A DNA stretch of 64,000 bases from Bacillus ndiopicus (GCF_000612805.1 NZ_HG964408.1:186001-250000); one strand, 5' to 3'. Shown: positions 9,716 to 20,318, counted from the first letter of the stretch. Numbers and translations are program-made. The notes: generated by a model from the sequence alone, not told the origin.

Positions 9716-9976
9716 CTAGGGAAACATTTGGTTTCCGAAGCCAGGAGAAAATGGCCTCATGCCTGGGAAAAACGGATTCGCACCTGGGAAAAATGGACCC
9801 ATACCTGGGAAAAACGGATTCACACCTGGGAAAAATGGACCCATACCTGGGAAAAACGGGCTCATACCCGGAAAAAATGGTCTCGTACCTGGGAAAAACG
9901 GATTCATGCCTGGAAAAAATGGTCTCATGCCTGGGAAGAATTCGCGACTTTCATTAAAACGCATTGGATTTACCAT
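9716..9976 (-). CDS. Small heptapeptide-repeat protein (FFPGxxP repeats), possibly sporulation-related
   Basis: 86 aa on the minus strand, built from nine or ten copies of the heptapeptide FFPGMxP after a short N-terminus MVNPMRFNESRE. The strand was chosen because AAGGGAG sits 7 nt before the ATG at 9976, whereas the overlapping plus-strand frames lack a well-placed ribosome site. About 29 nt upstream on the minus strand is CATAGCCTA, which fits the sigma-K -10 pattern CATAnnnTA; no convincing -35 was found. Low-complexity Phe/Pro/Gly repeats recall spore-coat or surface proteins, but no family is recognised. The 21-bp DNA repeat is open in several frames, so coding status is moderately uncertain. 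Confidence 0.55.
   Translation of the reverse strand: MVNPMRFNESREFFPGMRPFFPGMNPFFPGTRPFFPGMSPFFPGMGPFFPGVNPFFPGMGPFFPGANPFFPGMRPFSPGFGNQMFP
9762..9946. repeat. 21-bp tandem repeat, about nine units
   Basis: Units beginning CCTGGGAAAAA (or CCCGG/CCTGG variants) start at 9762, 9783, 9804, 9825, 9846, 9867, 9888, 9909 and 9930: an exact 21-nt period. It encodes the heptapeptide repeats of the minus-strand gene. Confidence 0.95.
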
Positions 9977-10205
9977 TTTTTAACTCCCTTCGATTGATAT
10001 AGTATAGGCTATGTTCCAACAATGAGGTGACTTAGACAAAAACACAGGTTTTGGATTTTTGCAGCGGGTGATTTTGCTTTGTTTAAAAATTGCTTCTTTT
10101 AACAGATATAGATCGATATGTTGAGCGTTAAAGGTAGTTGTTATGATTTCGTTCTAATGTATTTTAAAGTTAAGATGGAAATTTTTTTATTATCGGTGTG
10201 AGCAC
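9977..10205. other. Intergenic region between the heptapeptide gene and the csp promoter
   Basis: No supportable gene. It holds the presumed minus-strand upstream region of the heptapeptide gene (ribosome site 9984-9990, CATAnnnTA-type box at 10005-10013) and AT-rich sequence without other recognised signals. Confidence 0.6.
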
Positions 10206-10234
10206 TAGACAAATACAATTTTTTGTTATATAAT
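10206..10234 (+). promoter_or_regulatory. Sigma-A promoter of the cold-shock gene
   Basis: -35 TAGACA at 10206-10211, 17-nt spacer, perfect -10 TATAAT at 10229-10234. Predicted start near 10241, giving a leader of about 139 nt, in keeping with the long leaders of csp genes. Confidence 0.8.
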
Positions 10235-10267
10235 AAAATCAATAAAGTCGATAGTAAAGAAAACATG

Positions 10268-10334
10268 AAATCACATATTACAAAGAGTAATCGTGTTTTG
10301 ATAGATACTTTTTGTAATATGTGATTTTTTTTTT
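10268..10334 (+). terminator. Intrinsic terminator inside the csp 5' leader (possible attenuator)
   Basis: A 16- to 17-bp perfect stem (AATCACATATTACAAA with its complement at 10311-10326) with a long loop is followed by about ten T residues. It lies between the predicted csp promoter and the csp ribosome site, so transcription must read through it to express the gene. Confidence 0.8.
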
Positions 10335-10379
10335 CAAGTAACAAGATTTTATTGAATATGATTAATGGAGGTCATTCAA

Positions 10380-10580
10380 ATGACACAAGGTACAGTAAAA
10401 TGGTTTAACGCAGAAAAAGGTTTCGGTTTCATCGAAGTAGAAGGCGGACAAGACGTATTCGCTCACTTCTCAGCTATCCAAGGTGAAGGTTTCAAATCAC
10501 TTGAAGAAGGTCAAAAAGTTGAATTCACAGTAGAAGAAGGTCAACGCGGACCACAAGCTGCAAACATCGTAAAACTTTAA
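10380..10580 (+). CDS. Cold-shock protein (CspA/CspD family nucleic-acid chaperone)
   Basis: 66 aa from ATG 10380 with GGAGG 8 nt upstream; an in-frame upstream start at 10365 would overlap that site. The OB-fold motifs RNP1 (KGFGFIEV) and RNP2 (VFAHF) are intact. Family proteins bind single-stranded RNA and DNA, melt secondary structure and can act as transcription antiterminators. The gene has its own promoter, a structured leader with a terminator-like hairpin, and a strong terminator after the stop, so it is a self-contained unit. Codon use is highly optimised (many GAA, GGT, AAA), suggesting strong expression. Confidence 0.97.
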   Translation: MTQGTVKWFNAEKGFGFIEVEGGQDVFAHFSAIQGEGFKSLEEGQKVEFTVEEGQRGPQAANIVKL

Positions 10581-10588
10581 TTTTTAAT

Positions 10589-10619
10589 GAAAAACCACTC
10601 TTAATTGAGTGGTTTTTTC
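10589..10619 (+). terminator. Intrinsic terminator after csp
   Basis: AAAACCACTC / GAGTGGTTTT stem with 6-nt loop and T run. Confidence 0.9.
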
Positions 10620-10878
10620 ATTCCCCTCTTATTCATGAATAATATAATGTTTCAAGATAATATGTAGCAAAAGCCATGCTAAAAATCCCCACTTTCGTAT
10701 TTTTCCAATTGATGTACAATAAAGGAAGAATTTTTTTATCTTGCTTCAGCGGCAGATTTTCATTAATCCACAAAAGAAGAAGCTTGGGGTAGTATGTTTT
10801 TAAATATATTTAAGGCGTAATAATGCCTAAGAAAAAATTAAGCTATCCATATCAGTATAAGAAAAGGGGATGTGCAAA

Positions 10879-11580
10879 ATGAAACAAATTATTGCAATGG
10901 GTGGTGGTGGCTTTTCAATGGAGCCGGATAATCCACTACTAGATCAGTATATTTTGAAGCAAAGTGGGAAAGAGATGCCGAAAGTTTGCTTTTTAGCAAC
11001 AGCAAGTGGTGATTCAAAAGATTATATTGCACGATTTTATCAGTTTTTTGAGCAACAGCCATGCCAACCTAGTCATCTTTCTTTATTTAATCCATCTACA
11101 AGGGATATAGAGTCATTTTTACTTACACAGGAAATTATTTATGTTGGTGGTGGCAACACGAAAAATTTATTAGCACTATGGAAGGAATGGGGCGTAGATA
11201 AAATTTTACAAAAGGCTTGGGAGCAAGGCATCATATTAGCTGGAATTAGCGCAGGCTCGATATGTTGGTTTGAGGAAGGGGTAACAGATTCTTTTGGTGA
11301 AGGCTTGGAGCCATTACGATGTCTAGGTTTATTGCAAGGGAGCAATTGTCCTCATTATGATGGAGAAGCGAATCGTAGACCTAGTTACCAGCGATTAATT
11401 GCAACAGGGCAAATTCAGTCTGGTTATGCGACAGATGATGGTGTAGCGATTCATTTTATCGATCAAGATATACATAAAATTGTAAGCTCAAGACCAAATG
11501 CGCAAGCTTATAAAGTAGCAAATGATGGGAAAGTGATAGAAACTGCACTTCCTACAAGTTATTTGGGTATGGAGATATAA
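10879..11580 (+). CDS. Peptidase S51 family protein (peptidase E-like)
   Basis: 233 aa from ATG 10879, chosen because AGGGG lies 9 nt upstream; the ATG at 10870 is too close. It starts KQIIAMGGGGF and contains YVGGGNT and the nucleophile elbow GISAGSICW, in which the Ser is the expected catalytic residue of the S51/class-I glutamine-amidotransferase-like fold. The family includes aspartyl dipeptidase PepE and cyanophycinase-like enzymes; B. subtilis YgaJ is a similar protein. Probable cytosolic dipeptidase; exact substrate not determinable. The 21-nt TTCGCCCG array follows its stop codon. Confidence 0.85.
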   Translation: MKQIIAMGGGGFSMEPDNPLLDQYILKQSGKEMPKVCFLATASGDSKDYIARFYQFFEQQPCQPSHLSLFNPSTRDIESFLLTQEIIYVGGGNTKNLLALWKEWGVDKILQKAWEQGIILAGISAGSICWFEEGVTDSFGEGLEPLRCLGLLQGSNCPHYDGEANRRPSYQRLIATGQIQSGYATDDGVAIHFIDQDIHKIVSSRPNAQAYKVANDGKVIETALPTSYLGMEI

Positions 11581-11610
11581 TTAATTTTTTGAATAAGTCA
11601 AAAGTAACGA

Positions 11611-11682
11611 TTCGCCCAATTAGCAGGGGAATTCGCCCGTTAAACAGATAGATTCGCCCGATTCATAGTAAATTTCGCCCGC
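11611..11682. repeat. Intergenic array with 21-nt period, TTCGCCCG core (copy A)
   Basis: Cores at 11611, 11632, 11653 and 11674, exactly 21 nt apart. The same array, with matching inter-core sequence and one additional unit, occurs at 62701-62795. Frames contain stops, so it is not coding. It lies between two convergent genes. Confidence 0.9.
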
Positions 11683-11712
11683 AAGCTTAAGCAAAAGCAC
11701 AATCGAATTAAC

Positions 11713-11754
11713 AGGCGCAAGAAATCTCCATTCTAAAATGGATTTCTCGCGCCT
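11713..11754 (-). terminator. Hairpin 3' of the DUF218 gene, probable terminator
   Basis: Long imperfect stem from AGGCGC to GCGCCT enclosing AGAAAT/ATTTCT and CCAT/ATGG, just beyond the stop of the minus-strand gene. The T tract is weak. Confidence 0.5.
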
Positions 11755-11771
11755 ATTAAGTGCTATCTCCA

Positions 11772-12812
11772 TTACTTCACAAAATAAAATAAAAGTGATG
11801 ACAACGCTGCTAAAATGAAAACTGTGGTGATAACAAACATATGGCGTTTTTTTCCCATAACAACAATTGCGACATATTCGCGAATCATGGCGTTTGGCCA
11901 ATAATAAAAGGCCGTTTTAGCGCCGATACCTTGGCTATTTAGCCCAGCCTGTTTAGCATACAAGCCAGCTCTAAATAAATGGAAATTATTCGTAGTAAAA
12001 ATACTTTTATATTTTTCATTTGGCTTTAATGAATCCATTAAGTGCTTAGAAAATAGCATATTTTCATACGTATTTACAGACTTATTTTCCTGCAATGTAT
12101 GCTCCAACGGAATGCCCTTTTCCAGTGCATAGCTTTGCATTGCTTCTGCTTCGGAAAGCCCTTCATTTGGACCTTGACCACCAGAGAAAATAATTATCGG
12201 TGGCGTTGTGACCTTCGCTTGTCTATGAAAAAAATCGATTGCCTTATTAATTCTATTCGCTAATAGTGGAGGTACCTTATCATTAATTAAGCCGCTGCCC
12301 AACACGATTATGAAATCTTGATTCAAGCGCGGTCTATTAAATTGATATAAAAAATAAGCCGATAAAAAATTTGCGGCATGGAGTAAAAAGTACATAATTA
12401 TCAAAGAAGCAGCAGCAAAAAATGGCTGAAATTCTAATGAGAATCGACCGGATAAGTTAAATAGCCCAATAAAGAAGTACGCGACAATTGCAATACCTAA
12501 AAGCAATGTTAAAGAATTGGCAAAGCGTCGTCCCTCTTTGCGCATTAAAGTACGTGCATTTAAAAACAATGCAACTGTAAAGGCAACCATAACAAATGGA
12601 ATTAAAAGGATAAGAGCAATTGCAGGAATAACGATAATCCACTTTAATATAGTTTGCTCAGATGCTAATGATGCAATAGAGCAAAACGCCAAAAATGTAA
12701 GGAGAAAAATGTTAAATAAAAAGCCATTCACAATCTTTCTTGGGTCTATTAAATAGGAAATAAGAAAAACGATAAATAAAACGAGTGGAATAACTCCAAA
12801 ATATAAATACAA
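11772..12812 (-). CDS. DUF218/YdcF-like (ElyC/SanA-type) multi-pass membrane protein
   Basis: 346 aa from a TTG start at 12812 supported by GGAGGT 8 nt upstream. The N-terminal half has about five hydrophobic segments (roughly 1-20, 28-48, 55-85, 105-125, 130-160). The C-terminal half is a DUF218 domain with FIIVLGSG, IIIFSGGQG, SEAEAMQSYAL, ENKSVNTYENM and FTTNNFHLFRA, the usual conserved blocks. Another transmembrane segment ends the protein. E. coli relatives ElyC and SanA affect envelope integrity and the undecaprenyl-phosphate economy; a similar envelope role is inferred, the molecular activity is unknown. Divergent from the next gene. Confidence 0.85.
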   Translation of the reverse strand: MYLYFGVIPLVLFIVFLISYLIDPRKIVNGFLFNIFLLTFLAFCSIASLASEQTILKWIIVIPAIALILLIPFVMVAFTVALFLNARTLMRKEGRRFANSLTLLLGIAIVAYFFIGLFNLSGRFSLEFQPFFAAASLIIMYFLLHAANFLSAYFLYQFNRPRLNQDFIIVLGSGLINDKVPPLLANRINKAIDFFHRQAKVTTPPIIIFSGGQGPNEGLSEAEAMQSYALEKGIPLEHTLQENKSVNTYENMLFSKHLMDSLKPNEKYKSIFTTNNFHLFRAGLYAKQAGLNSQGIGAKTAFYYWPNAMIREYVAIVVMGKKRHMFVITTVFILAALSSLLFYFVK

Positions 12813-12963
12813 AATTCGACACCTCCACTAGTTATGATGAAGGCAAAAGTGTTATTCGTCAATGGCTTGTGGTAAACCTCATAATTTAATTATCATGTTT
12901 TATCGCTGTCGTTTTTTCGTTATAATTGTAAGAACTTGAATAATTAATAAAAAGGAGTATGAG

Positions 12964-15282
12964 ATGAAAAATAGTTTAAAGCAAATTTTTAATATTTATA
13001 CGGGCGATATAAAAAATATAGCGACCAATTGGGTGGCAATTGTTTTAATAGGCGGATTAGTGTTTTTGCCATCACTCTATGCGTGGTTTAATATTTATGC
13101 CTCGTGGGACCCATATGGGAAAACGAATCAAATGCAAGTGGCAATTGTTAATGAAGATGAGGGCTCGACTGTACGTGGAGACGATATTAATATAGGGAAT
13201 GAGCTTGTCGTCCAATTATCCACAAATAAAAACTTTAATTGGAAATTTACAAATCGTGAGGAAGCGCTTGATAAAGTAACGATGGGGGATTATTTTGCGG
13301 CTGTAATTATTCCTGCCGATTTTTCCTCGAAGTTAGCGTCCGTATTAGCGGAAACGCCAGAGCAGGCAACAATTGAATACTACGTAAATGAAAAAATCAA
13401 CTCAATAGCACCAAAAATTACGGAAAAAGGTGCAAGTGGTATTGCTGAGCAAATTTCAAGCGAGTTTATTGCGACAGTGAATGGGACTATTTTTGATATT
13501 TTTAATGAGCTTGGTGTTGAAATTGAAAAGGAAGTACCTAACTTTGAAAAGTTTGAAGAATATGTTTTCTTAATCGAAGAGCACTTACCTGAAATTGAGC
13601 AAACGTTAAACAAATCTGCCGAGGATAGTGAAAAAGCGTCTGGGCTTATTACAGAAGGCTTAGCTATGATGCCGAAAGTACAAGAAACGACGAACAGTGG
13701 CTTGGCGACAGTGCAAAGTGCCCAGATGTTATTGCACGAGGCTGAAGTAACGCTTAATAATTTATCACCAATTGTTGAGAAGGATTTACAGAGAGTCCAA
13801 AAGATTTCGAAGGATGTCGAAAGCTTTTTATCGCAACTGGGCAATATCAATATTGATACAACAAAACTAGATAAAGCGTTAGAGGATTTGCAGAGCCGAT
13901 TAACAGTTGCTCAAAAAGGTATTGATGAATTAATCACACATGTTGAAGCGATTGGAGAAATTGGGCAAAAGGCAGAAGAGACACGATTATCGCTGAAGCA
14001 AAAGATGCAGCAAACAATTAACGAATTACGCGCTCTTAACCCTATATCAGATGAGGACAAGCTTGCTAATAGTAAACTTATTCAGGAGCTTGAACGAATC
14101 GCTGAACAAGCGGAGAGCTTGCCGAATGCAAAAGAGCGCGAGCAACTGGTGTTGAATAAACTATACAACTTAAAATCAGTCATGACAGATTTCTCTCGCC
14201 AATTAGATGCGCTTGGCAATATTGATGTAAATGATGCTAAATTGAAAGAAGGTTTGAAAAGTTTACAGCAAGTAGCGGCTGACGTAGATGTTCAAATTGA
14301 TAATTTTTTATCGCAATATAAAAATACACTTGAACCAAAAATAAAAAGAATGCTTGCTGATGCAAACAGTAGTTTGACTGGCGCGTCAGAAATTTTAACA
14401 AAAGTTCAAGGCTTAGTTCCCGAAGTGACGCAAATATTGAAAAATGCCGATGAATCTTTAGCAAAAGCAAACGACATGCTTGCTAAAATTCAAGCTGACT
14501 ATCCTTCATTAAGCGAAAAAATTAAAGATTTAGCAGATAAATTACGAACAATTGAGAATGAAGCGAATATACATGAAATTATTGAATTACTAAAAAATAA
14601 TGCTGCAGCTGAGCGCGATTTCTTTGCGGACCCTGTAAAAGTAGAAAATCATAAACTATTCCCTATCGATAAATATGGTACGGGTATGATTCCATTCTAT
14701 ACAGTTTTATCAATTTGGGTAGGTTGCCTATTACTGATTTCATTATTATCTGTTAATATTCATCACGGTGGAGAGTATTCGATTCGCCAAGTGTATTTTG
14801 GCCGTTTACTAACATTTGGTACATTTGCGTTACTACAAACTTTCATTATTACAATGGGTGATATTTTCTTGTTTGATGGTACACTAGCATCACCTGTCTT
14901 GTTTGTTATATTCGGGCTGTTTATTTCGAGCGTCTTTATTACGGTTGTTTATACATTAGTATCGGTATTTGGTGATGTCGGAAAAGCAATGGCCATCGTT
15001 ATGCTTGTATTGCAAATCGCTGGTTCAGGTGGGACATACCCTGTTCAATTATTACCGAAGTTTTTCCAAAATATTAACCCATTCTTACCGTTCACATACG
15101 CGATTGAACTAATGCGTGAAGCGGTAGGAGGCATTATTTGGTCAACGGTTACTTTGGATATAGTAGTATTATTTGTTGGAGGAGTGCTATTCCTGTTATT
15201 TGGTACATTCTTTAAAAAGATTTTAAGCGAGAAGACAGAGGCGTTACTGAAAAAATCACGCGAGACGGATATTATCCATTAG
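12964..15282 (+). CDS. YhgE/Pip domain membrane protein
   Basis: 772 aa, AAGGAG 7 nt before ATG 12964. One N-terminal membrane segment (WVAIVLIGGLVFLPSLYAWF), an extracytoplasmic region of about 550 residues rich in Glu/Lys/Leu heptads (coiled coil, about 180-560), then five or six C-terminal membrane segments from about 575. This is the architecture of YhgE/phage-infection protein (Pip) family members related to ABC-2 permeases. Pip is the lactococcal receptor for some phages and YhgE is a B. subtilis homologue; relatives also occur with type VII secretion (EsaA). No secretion genes are nearby, so a specific role is not inferred. Divergent from the DUF218 gene. Confidence 0.88.
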   Translation: MKNSLKQIFNIYTGDIKNIATNWVAIVLIGGLVFLPSLYAWFNIYASWDPYGKTNQMQVAIVNEDEGSTVRGDDINIGNELVVQLSTNKNFNWKFTNREEALDKVTMGDYFAAVIIPADFSSKLASVLAETPEQATIEYYVNEKINSIAPKITEKGASGIAEQISSEFIATVNGTIFDIFNELGVEIEKEVPNFEKFEEYVFLIEEHLPEIEQTLNKSAEDSEKASGLITEGLAMMPKVQETTNSGLATVQSAQMLLHEAEVTLNNLSPIVEKDLQRVQKISKDVESFLSQLGNINIDTTKLDKALEDLQSRLTVAQKGIDELITHVEAIGEIGQKAEETRLSLKQKMQQTINELRALNPISDEDKLANSKLIQELERIAEQAESLPNAKEREQLVLNKLYNLKSVMTDFSRQLDALGNIDVNDAKLKEGLKSLQQVAADVDVQIDNFLSQYKNTLEPKIKRMLADANSSLTGASEILTKVQGLVPEVTQILKNADESLAKANDMLAKIQADYPSLSEKIKDLADKLRTIENEANIHEIIELLKNNAAAERDFFADPVKVENHKLFPIDKYGTGMIPFYTVLSIWVGCLLLISLLSVNIHHGGEYSIRQVYFGRLLTFGTFALLQTFIITMGDIFLFDGTLASPVLFVIFGLFISSVFITVVYTLVSVFGDVGKAMAIVMLVLQIAGSGGTYPVQLLPKFFQNINPFLPFTYAIELMREAVGGIIWSTVTLDIVVLFVGGVLFLLFGTFFKKILSEKTEALLKKSRETDIIH

Positions 15283-15393
15283 ATTTGATTCAGCAGAAGG
15301 CTTTAGCGGGTGTCCAAACGCCCGCTATGGTGGTCTGTGAATGATTTCGTAGTTCTAAGCTACAACTGCTAAAAAAAGAGGGAAGTGATTTTA

Positions 15394-16533
15394 TTGGCAA
15401 GAGGTGTTTATATTCATATTCCCTTCTGTCATCAAATTTGTCATTACTGTGATTTTAATAAAGTATTTTTTAAAAATCAGCCAGTAGATGCATATATTGA
15501 GGCGCTTGGACAAGAAATAGCGATGACTGTAGAGCAGCATCCAGATGCTTTTAAGCAAATTGAAACGATTTTTTTAGGTGGAGGCACACCAACATCGCTA
15601 TCAGCTACACAAATTAGCCGATTACTTGAAATTATTCGAAACTTTATCCCGATGCAAAACGTAAAAGAATTTACATCGGAAGCAAATCCAGACGAGTTAA
15701 CGCAAGATAAATTGCAAGCGCTATATGCTGGTGGTGTTAACCGATTAAGCATGGGCGTACAGTCTTTTGATGCAAGCTTGCTAGAAAAAATCGGTCGTAC
15801 GCATAGCAATGAACATGTCTACAAGGCGATTGAAACAGCGAAGCAAGTAGGCTTTGATAATATAAGCATCGATTTAATGTATGGCTTGCCAGGGCAAACG
15901 ATGGAACAATGGCAGCAAACATTGCAAACAGCCTTGGCGCTGAAGCTACCGCATTATTCAGCTTATTCATTAATCGTTGAGCCGAAAACAGTATTTTATA
16001 TTCAATATGCAAAAGGTAAATTACATTTACCAACACAAGATTTAGAGGCGGATATGTATGACGTACTAATGCATGAAATGGAGGTAGCAGGCTTAGCTCA
16101 ATATGAAATTAGCAATTTTGCACGAGAAGGCTTTGCCTCAGTGCATAATAAAATTTATTGGGATAATGATGAGTATGCGGGCTTCGGTGCGGGGGCTCAC
16201 GGCTATTTAGCGGGTGTGCGCTACTCCAATCATGGACCAATCAAAAAATATATAGAAACAGTTCAATCTGGTATGCGTCCAATAATTCATGAGCATACAG
16301 TAACGTTAGAAGAAAAAATCGAAGAGCAAATGTTTTTAGGCTTACGCAAAGTAGAAGGTGTAACATTTGAATCGTATGAAAAGAAAATGCATGAGCCGAT
16401 GGAAAAGCGCTTTGGTGATGTAATTGAGCAACTTGTAAAAGAGGAGCTTTTACAGCAGGACCAACATGGAATTCGTTTAACAAGGCAAGGGCGTTTTGTA
16501 GGTAACGAGGTATTTCAACATTTTTTATCTTAA
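15394..16533 (+). CDS. hemW: HemW, radical-SAM heme chaperone
   Basis: 379 aa from TTG 15394 (GAGGG 11 nt upstream); the GTG at 15385 is only 2 nt from that site, so it is less likely. The radical-SAM motif CHQICHYC (CX3CX2C) is followed by the HemW-type FXN, and the GGGTPTSL and ISIDLMYGLPGQT blocks are present. HemW binds heme and transfers it to membrane targets; it is often misannotated as coproporphyrinogen oxidase HemN. It precedes hrcA as in Bacillus, although lepA is displaced. Confidence 0.93.
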   Translation: MARGVYIHIPFCHQICHYCDFNKVFFKNQPVDAYIEALGQEIAMTVEQHPDAFKQIETIFLGGGTPTSLSATQISRLLEIIRNFIPMQNVKEFTSEANPDELTQDKLQALYAGGVNRLSMGVQSFDASLLEKIGRTHSNEHVYKAIETAKQVGFDNISIDLMYGLPGQTMEQWQQTLQTALALKLPHYSAYSLIVEPKTVFYIQYAKGKLHLPTQDLEADMYDVLMHEMEVAGLAQYEISNFAREGFASVHNKIYWDNDEYAGFGAGAHGYLAGVRYSNHGPIKKYIETVQSGMRPIIHEHTVTLEEKIEEQMFLGLRKVEGVTFESYEKKMHEPMEKRFGDVIEQLVKEELLQQDQHGIRLTRQGRFVGNEVFQHFLS

Positions 16534-16672
16534 ATCAGCAAATCTTTAAAGGGAGATAAAACGCCTTCTAAATAATAGAAGAATTACAGCCTCTCTAAAT
16601 TGCCCGTTAGCTTGAAAAAATTCAAGTATATCATAGCTTCAGCGTATGTGACTGAAAGATGGAGCGATATGG

Positions 16673-16701
16673 TTGACATTAAATTAGAGATTTGTTAATT
16701 T
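16673..16701 (+). promoter_or_regulatory. Putative sigma-A promoter of the hrcA operon
   Basis: Perfect -35 TTGACA at 16673-16678. At 17-nt spacing the -10 is TAATTT with an upstream TG (extended -10). A better TATAAT at 16701-16706 is 22 nt away, so the exact -10 is uncertain. The CIRCE operator follows immediately. Confidence 0.55.
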
Positions 16702-16711
16702 ATAATTAGTA

Positions 16712-16738
16712 TTAGCACTCCATCGAAACGAGTGCTAA
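16712..16738 (+). promoter_or_regulatory. CIRCE operator (HrcA binding site)
   Basis: Perfect TTAGCACTC-N9-GAGTGCTAA inverted repeat, 15 bp before the hrcA start. HrcA binding here represses the hrcA-grpE-dnaK operon and is relieved by heat, so hrcA autoregulates. Confidence 0.98.
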
Positions 16739-16752
16739 CAGAGGTGATCAAA

Positions 16753-17772
16753 ATGCTAACAAATCGTCAGTTGCAAATTTTACAAGTAATTGTAGATGAT
16801 TTTGTAACTTCTGCTCAGCCTGTTGGTTCACGTCAAATATCGAAGAGAGAGGGTATTACTTATAGCCCAGCAACGATTCGTAACGAAATGGCGGATCTTG
16901 AGGAGCTTGGTTTCTTGGAAAAAACTCACACATCTTCAGGACGTGTCCCATCCGAAAAAGGCTATCGTTTTTATGTCGATCATTTATTACAGCCTCATAT
17001 GATTCGTGATGAAGAAATAAGTCAAATCCAATCAGTTTTCAATCATCGCATTGGTGAAATGGAAGGACTTATTCGAGAGTCAGCTAATATTTTGTCGGAA
17101 TTAACGACATATACAGCGGTTCTACTTGGTCCTGATGTACAACAGCACAAAGTGAGGAAATTTCAAATTGTGCCGTTGACAGAGCAAACAGCTGTTGCAA
17201 TTGTTGTAACAGACAATGGTCATGTAGAAAATCGAGTCCTTACTTTGCCGCAAGGGTTTAGCCCTTCGGATATTGAAAAGATGGTCAATATTTTAAATGA
17301 CCGCTTAATTGGTGTGCCGCTGCATGAGCTACACATCAAGCTTGAGGCTGAAGTGCTAAGCATATTAAAGCAGCATATTGCAGCAGCAGAAACTATCGTT
17401 CAATCACTAGTAGATGTTTCTATAAGTCAAAAAGAAGGAAAAATCTACTATGGTGGCAAAACGAATATGTTGAATCAGCCAGAGTTTCATGATTTAAATA
17501 AAATTCGTATGCTAATGGATTTGATGGATAAAGAAAGCCAATTGCAATCTTTATTTCAGCCAAATCAAGTAGGTATTCAAATTCGCATTGGTTCTGAAAA
17601 CAATAATTTAGCAATGGAAAACTGCAGTGTTATTACAACAGCATTCTCTACAGGAGATGAGCAGCATGGTGCCATTGCGATAATTGGGCCAACACGTATG
17701 GACTATCGACGTGTCGTTACTTTATTAGAGATGATGCGAAGTGGTCTATCGAATGCTCTAACGAAACATTAG
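16753..17772 (+). CDS. hrcA: Heat-inducible transcription repressor HrcA
   Basis: 339 aa from ATG 16753 (AGAGGTG 8 nt upstream); an in-frame GTG at 16732 lies inside the CIRCE element and is rejected. The N-terminal winged helix (LTNRQLQILQVIVDDF ... SPATIRNEMADLEELG) binds CIRCE and the C-terminal domain is GAF-like. HrcA needs GroEL for activity, forming the class I heat-shock feedback loop. First gene of hrcA-grpE-dnaK(-dnaJ-prmA-rsmE-mtaB). Confidence 0.97.
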   Translation: MLTNRQLQILQVIVDDFVTSAQPVGSRQISKREGITYSPATIRNEMADLEELGFLEKTHTSSGRVPSEKGYRFYVDHLLQPHMIRDEEISQIQSVFNHRIGEMEGLIRESANILSELTTYTAVLLGPDVQQHKVRKFQIVPLTEQTAVAIVVTDNGHVENRVLTLPQGFSPSDIEKMVNILNDRLIGVPLHELHIKLEAEVLSILKQHIAAAETIVQSLVDVSISQKEGKIYYGGKTNMLNQPEFHDLNKIRMLMDLMDKESQLQSLFQPNQVGIQIRIGSENNNLAMENCSVITTAFSTGDEQHGAIAIIGPTRMDYRRVVTLLEMMRSGLSNALTKH

Positions 17773-17795
17773 CAGCGTTTTAAGGAGGATATAGA

Positions 17796-18335
17796 GTGTC
17801 AGAAAAAGTGGAAAATCAAGAGCTAGAGCAAGAAAATGTGGAAGAAGTTACTGCAGAAGAAGCAGTAGTCCCACTAGATGAAAATGAGCAAAAAATAGCT
17901 GAGCTTGAAGCGAAAGTAGCAGAGCAAGAGGATCGCTATTTACGCTTACGTGCAGACTATGATAACATGTTACGCCGCAACAAATTGGATAGAGAGGCTG
18001 CAGAGAAATTCCGCGCACAAAGCCTGTTAACAGATTTAATCGCTGTACTTGATAATTTAGAGCGTGCTTTACAAGTTGAAGTAACATCAGAAGAAGCAAC
18101 TTCATTATTTACAGGAGTTGAAATGGTTTATCGCCAATTTGTGGATGCGACAGCAAAAGAGGGACTTGAGGCGATTGCAGCTGAAGGTGAGCAATTTGAC
18201 CCGAATTTCCATCAAGCTGTTATGCAAGAACAAGATAGCGAGAAGGAATCAGGTGTTGTTTTACGCGAATTGCAAAAAGGCTACAAGCTAAAAGATCGCG
18301 TGTTACGACCAGCGATGGTTTCAGTAAACGAATAA
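17796..18335 (+). CDS. grpE: GrpE nucleotide-exchange factor
   Basis: 179 aa from GTG 17796, AAGGAGG 8 nt upstream. An acidic N-terminal tail (Glu-rich, about 1-35) leads into a long coiled coil ([14 protein letters not shown]) and the C-terminal beta domain with FDPNFHQAV. It releases ADP from DnaK and acts as a thermosensor in the DnaK cycle. It lies 24 nt after hrcA and before dnaK under the same CIRCE control. Confidence 0.97.
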   Translation: MSEKVENQELEQENVEEVTAEEAVVPLDENEQKIAELEAKVAEQEDRYLRLRADYDNMLRRNKLDREAAEKFRAQSLLTDLIAVLDNLERALQVEVTSEEATSLFTGVEMVYRQFVDATAKEGLEAIAAEGEQFDPNFHQAVMQEQDSEKESGVVLRELQKGYKLKDRVLRPAMVSVNE

Positions 18336-18424
18336 ATTCTAACTTCATTAACAAGCGCATAATTGACAGTAAAACACTGCATATTCTTATGCGTTCATAA
18401 TAAATTAATTATACTTGTGTTTAA

Positions 18425-20278
<1,854 letters not shown>

Positions 20279-20285
20279 TATTAAG

Positions 20286-20318
20286 AAAAGCCAAAGACCG
20301 CTCGCGGCTTTGGCTTTT
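20286..20318 (+). terminator. Intrinsic terminator between dnaK and dnaJ
   Basis: AAAAGCCAAAG / CTTTGGCTTTT stem with inner CCGC/GCGG pairing; the T-rich 3' arm supplies the tract. Probably reduces expression of dnaJ relative to dnaK. Confidence 0.85.

Noticed and set aside
9728..9997. Three plus-strand frames over the 21-bp repeat (for example PGKNG repeats)
   Set aside because: A 21-bp repeat without stops is open in all frames; spacing of AGGAG to these starts is poor, whereas the minus-strand frame has a good ribosome site.
10141..10344. 67-aa minus-strand frame over the csp leader
   Set aside because: It spans the csp promoter and terminator hairpin and has no ribosome site.
15305..15328. 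TAGCGGG/CCCGCTA hairpin after the YhgE/Pip gene as a terminator
   Set aside because: The stem is good but no T tract follows, so termination is not supported.
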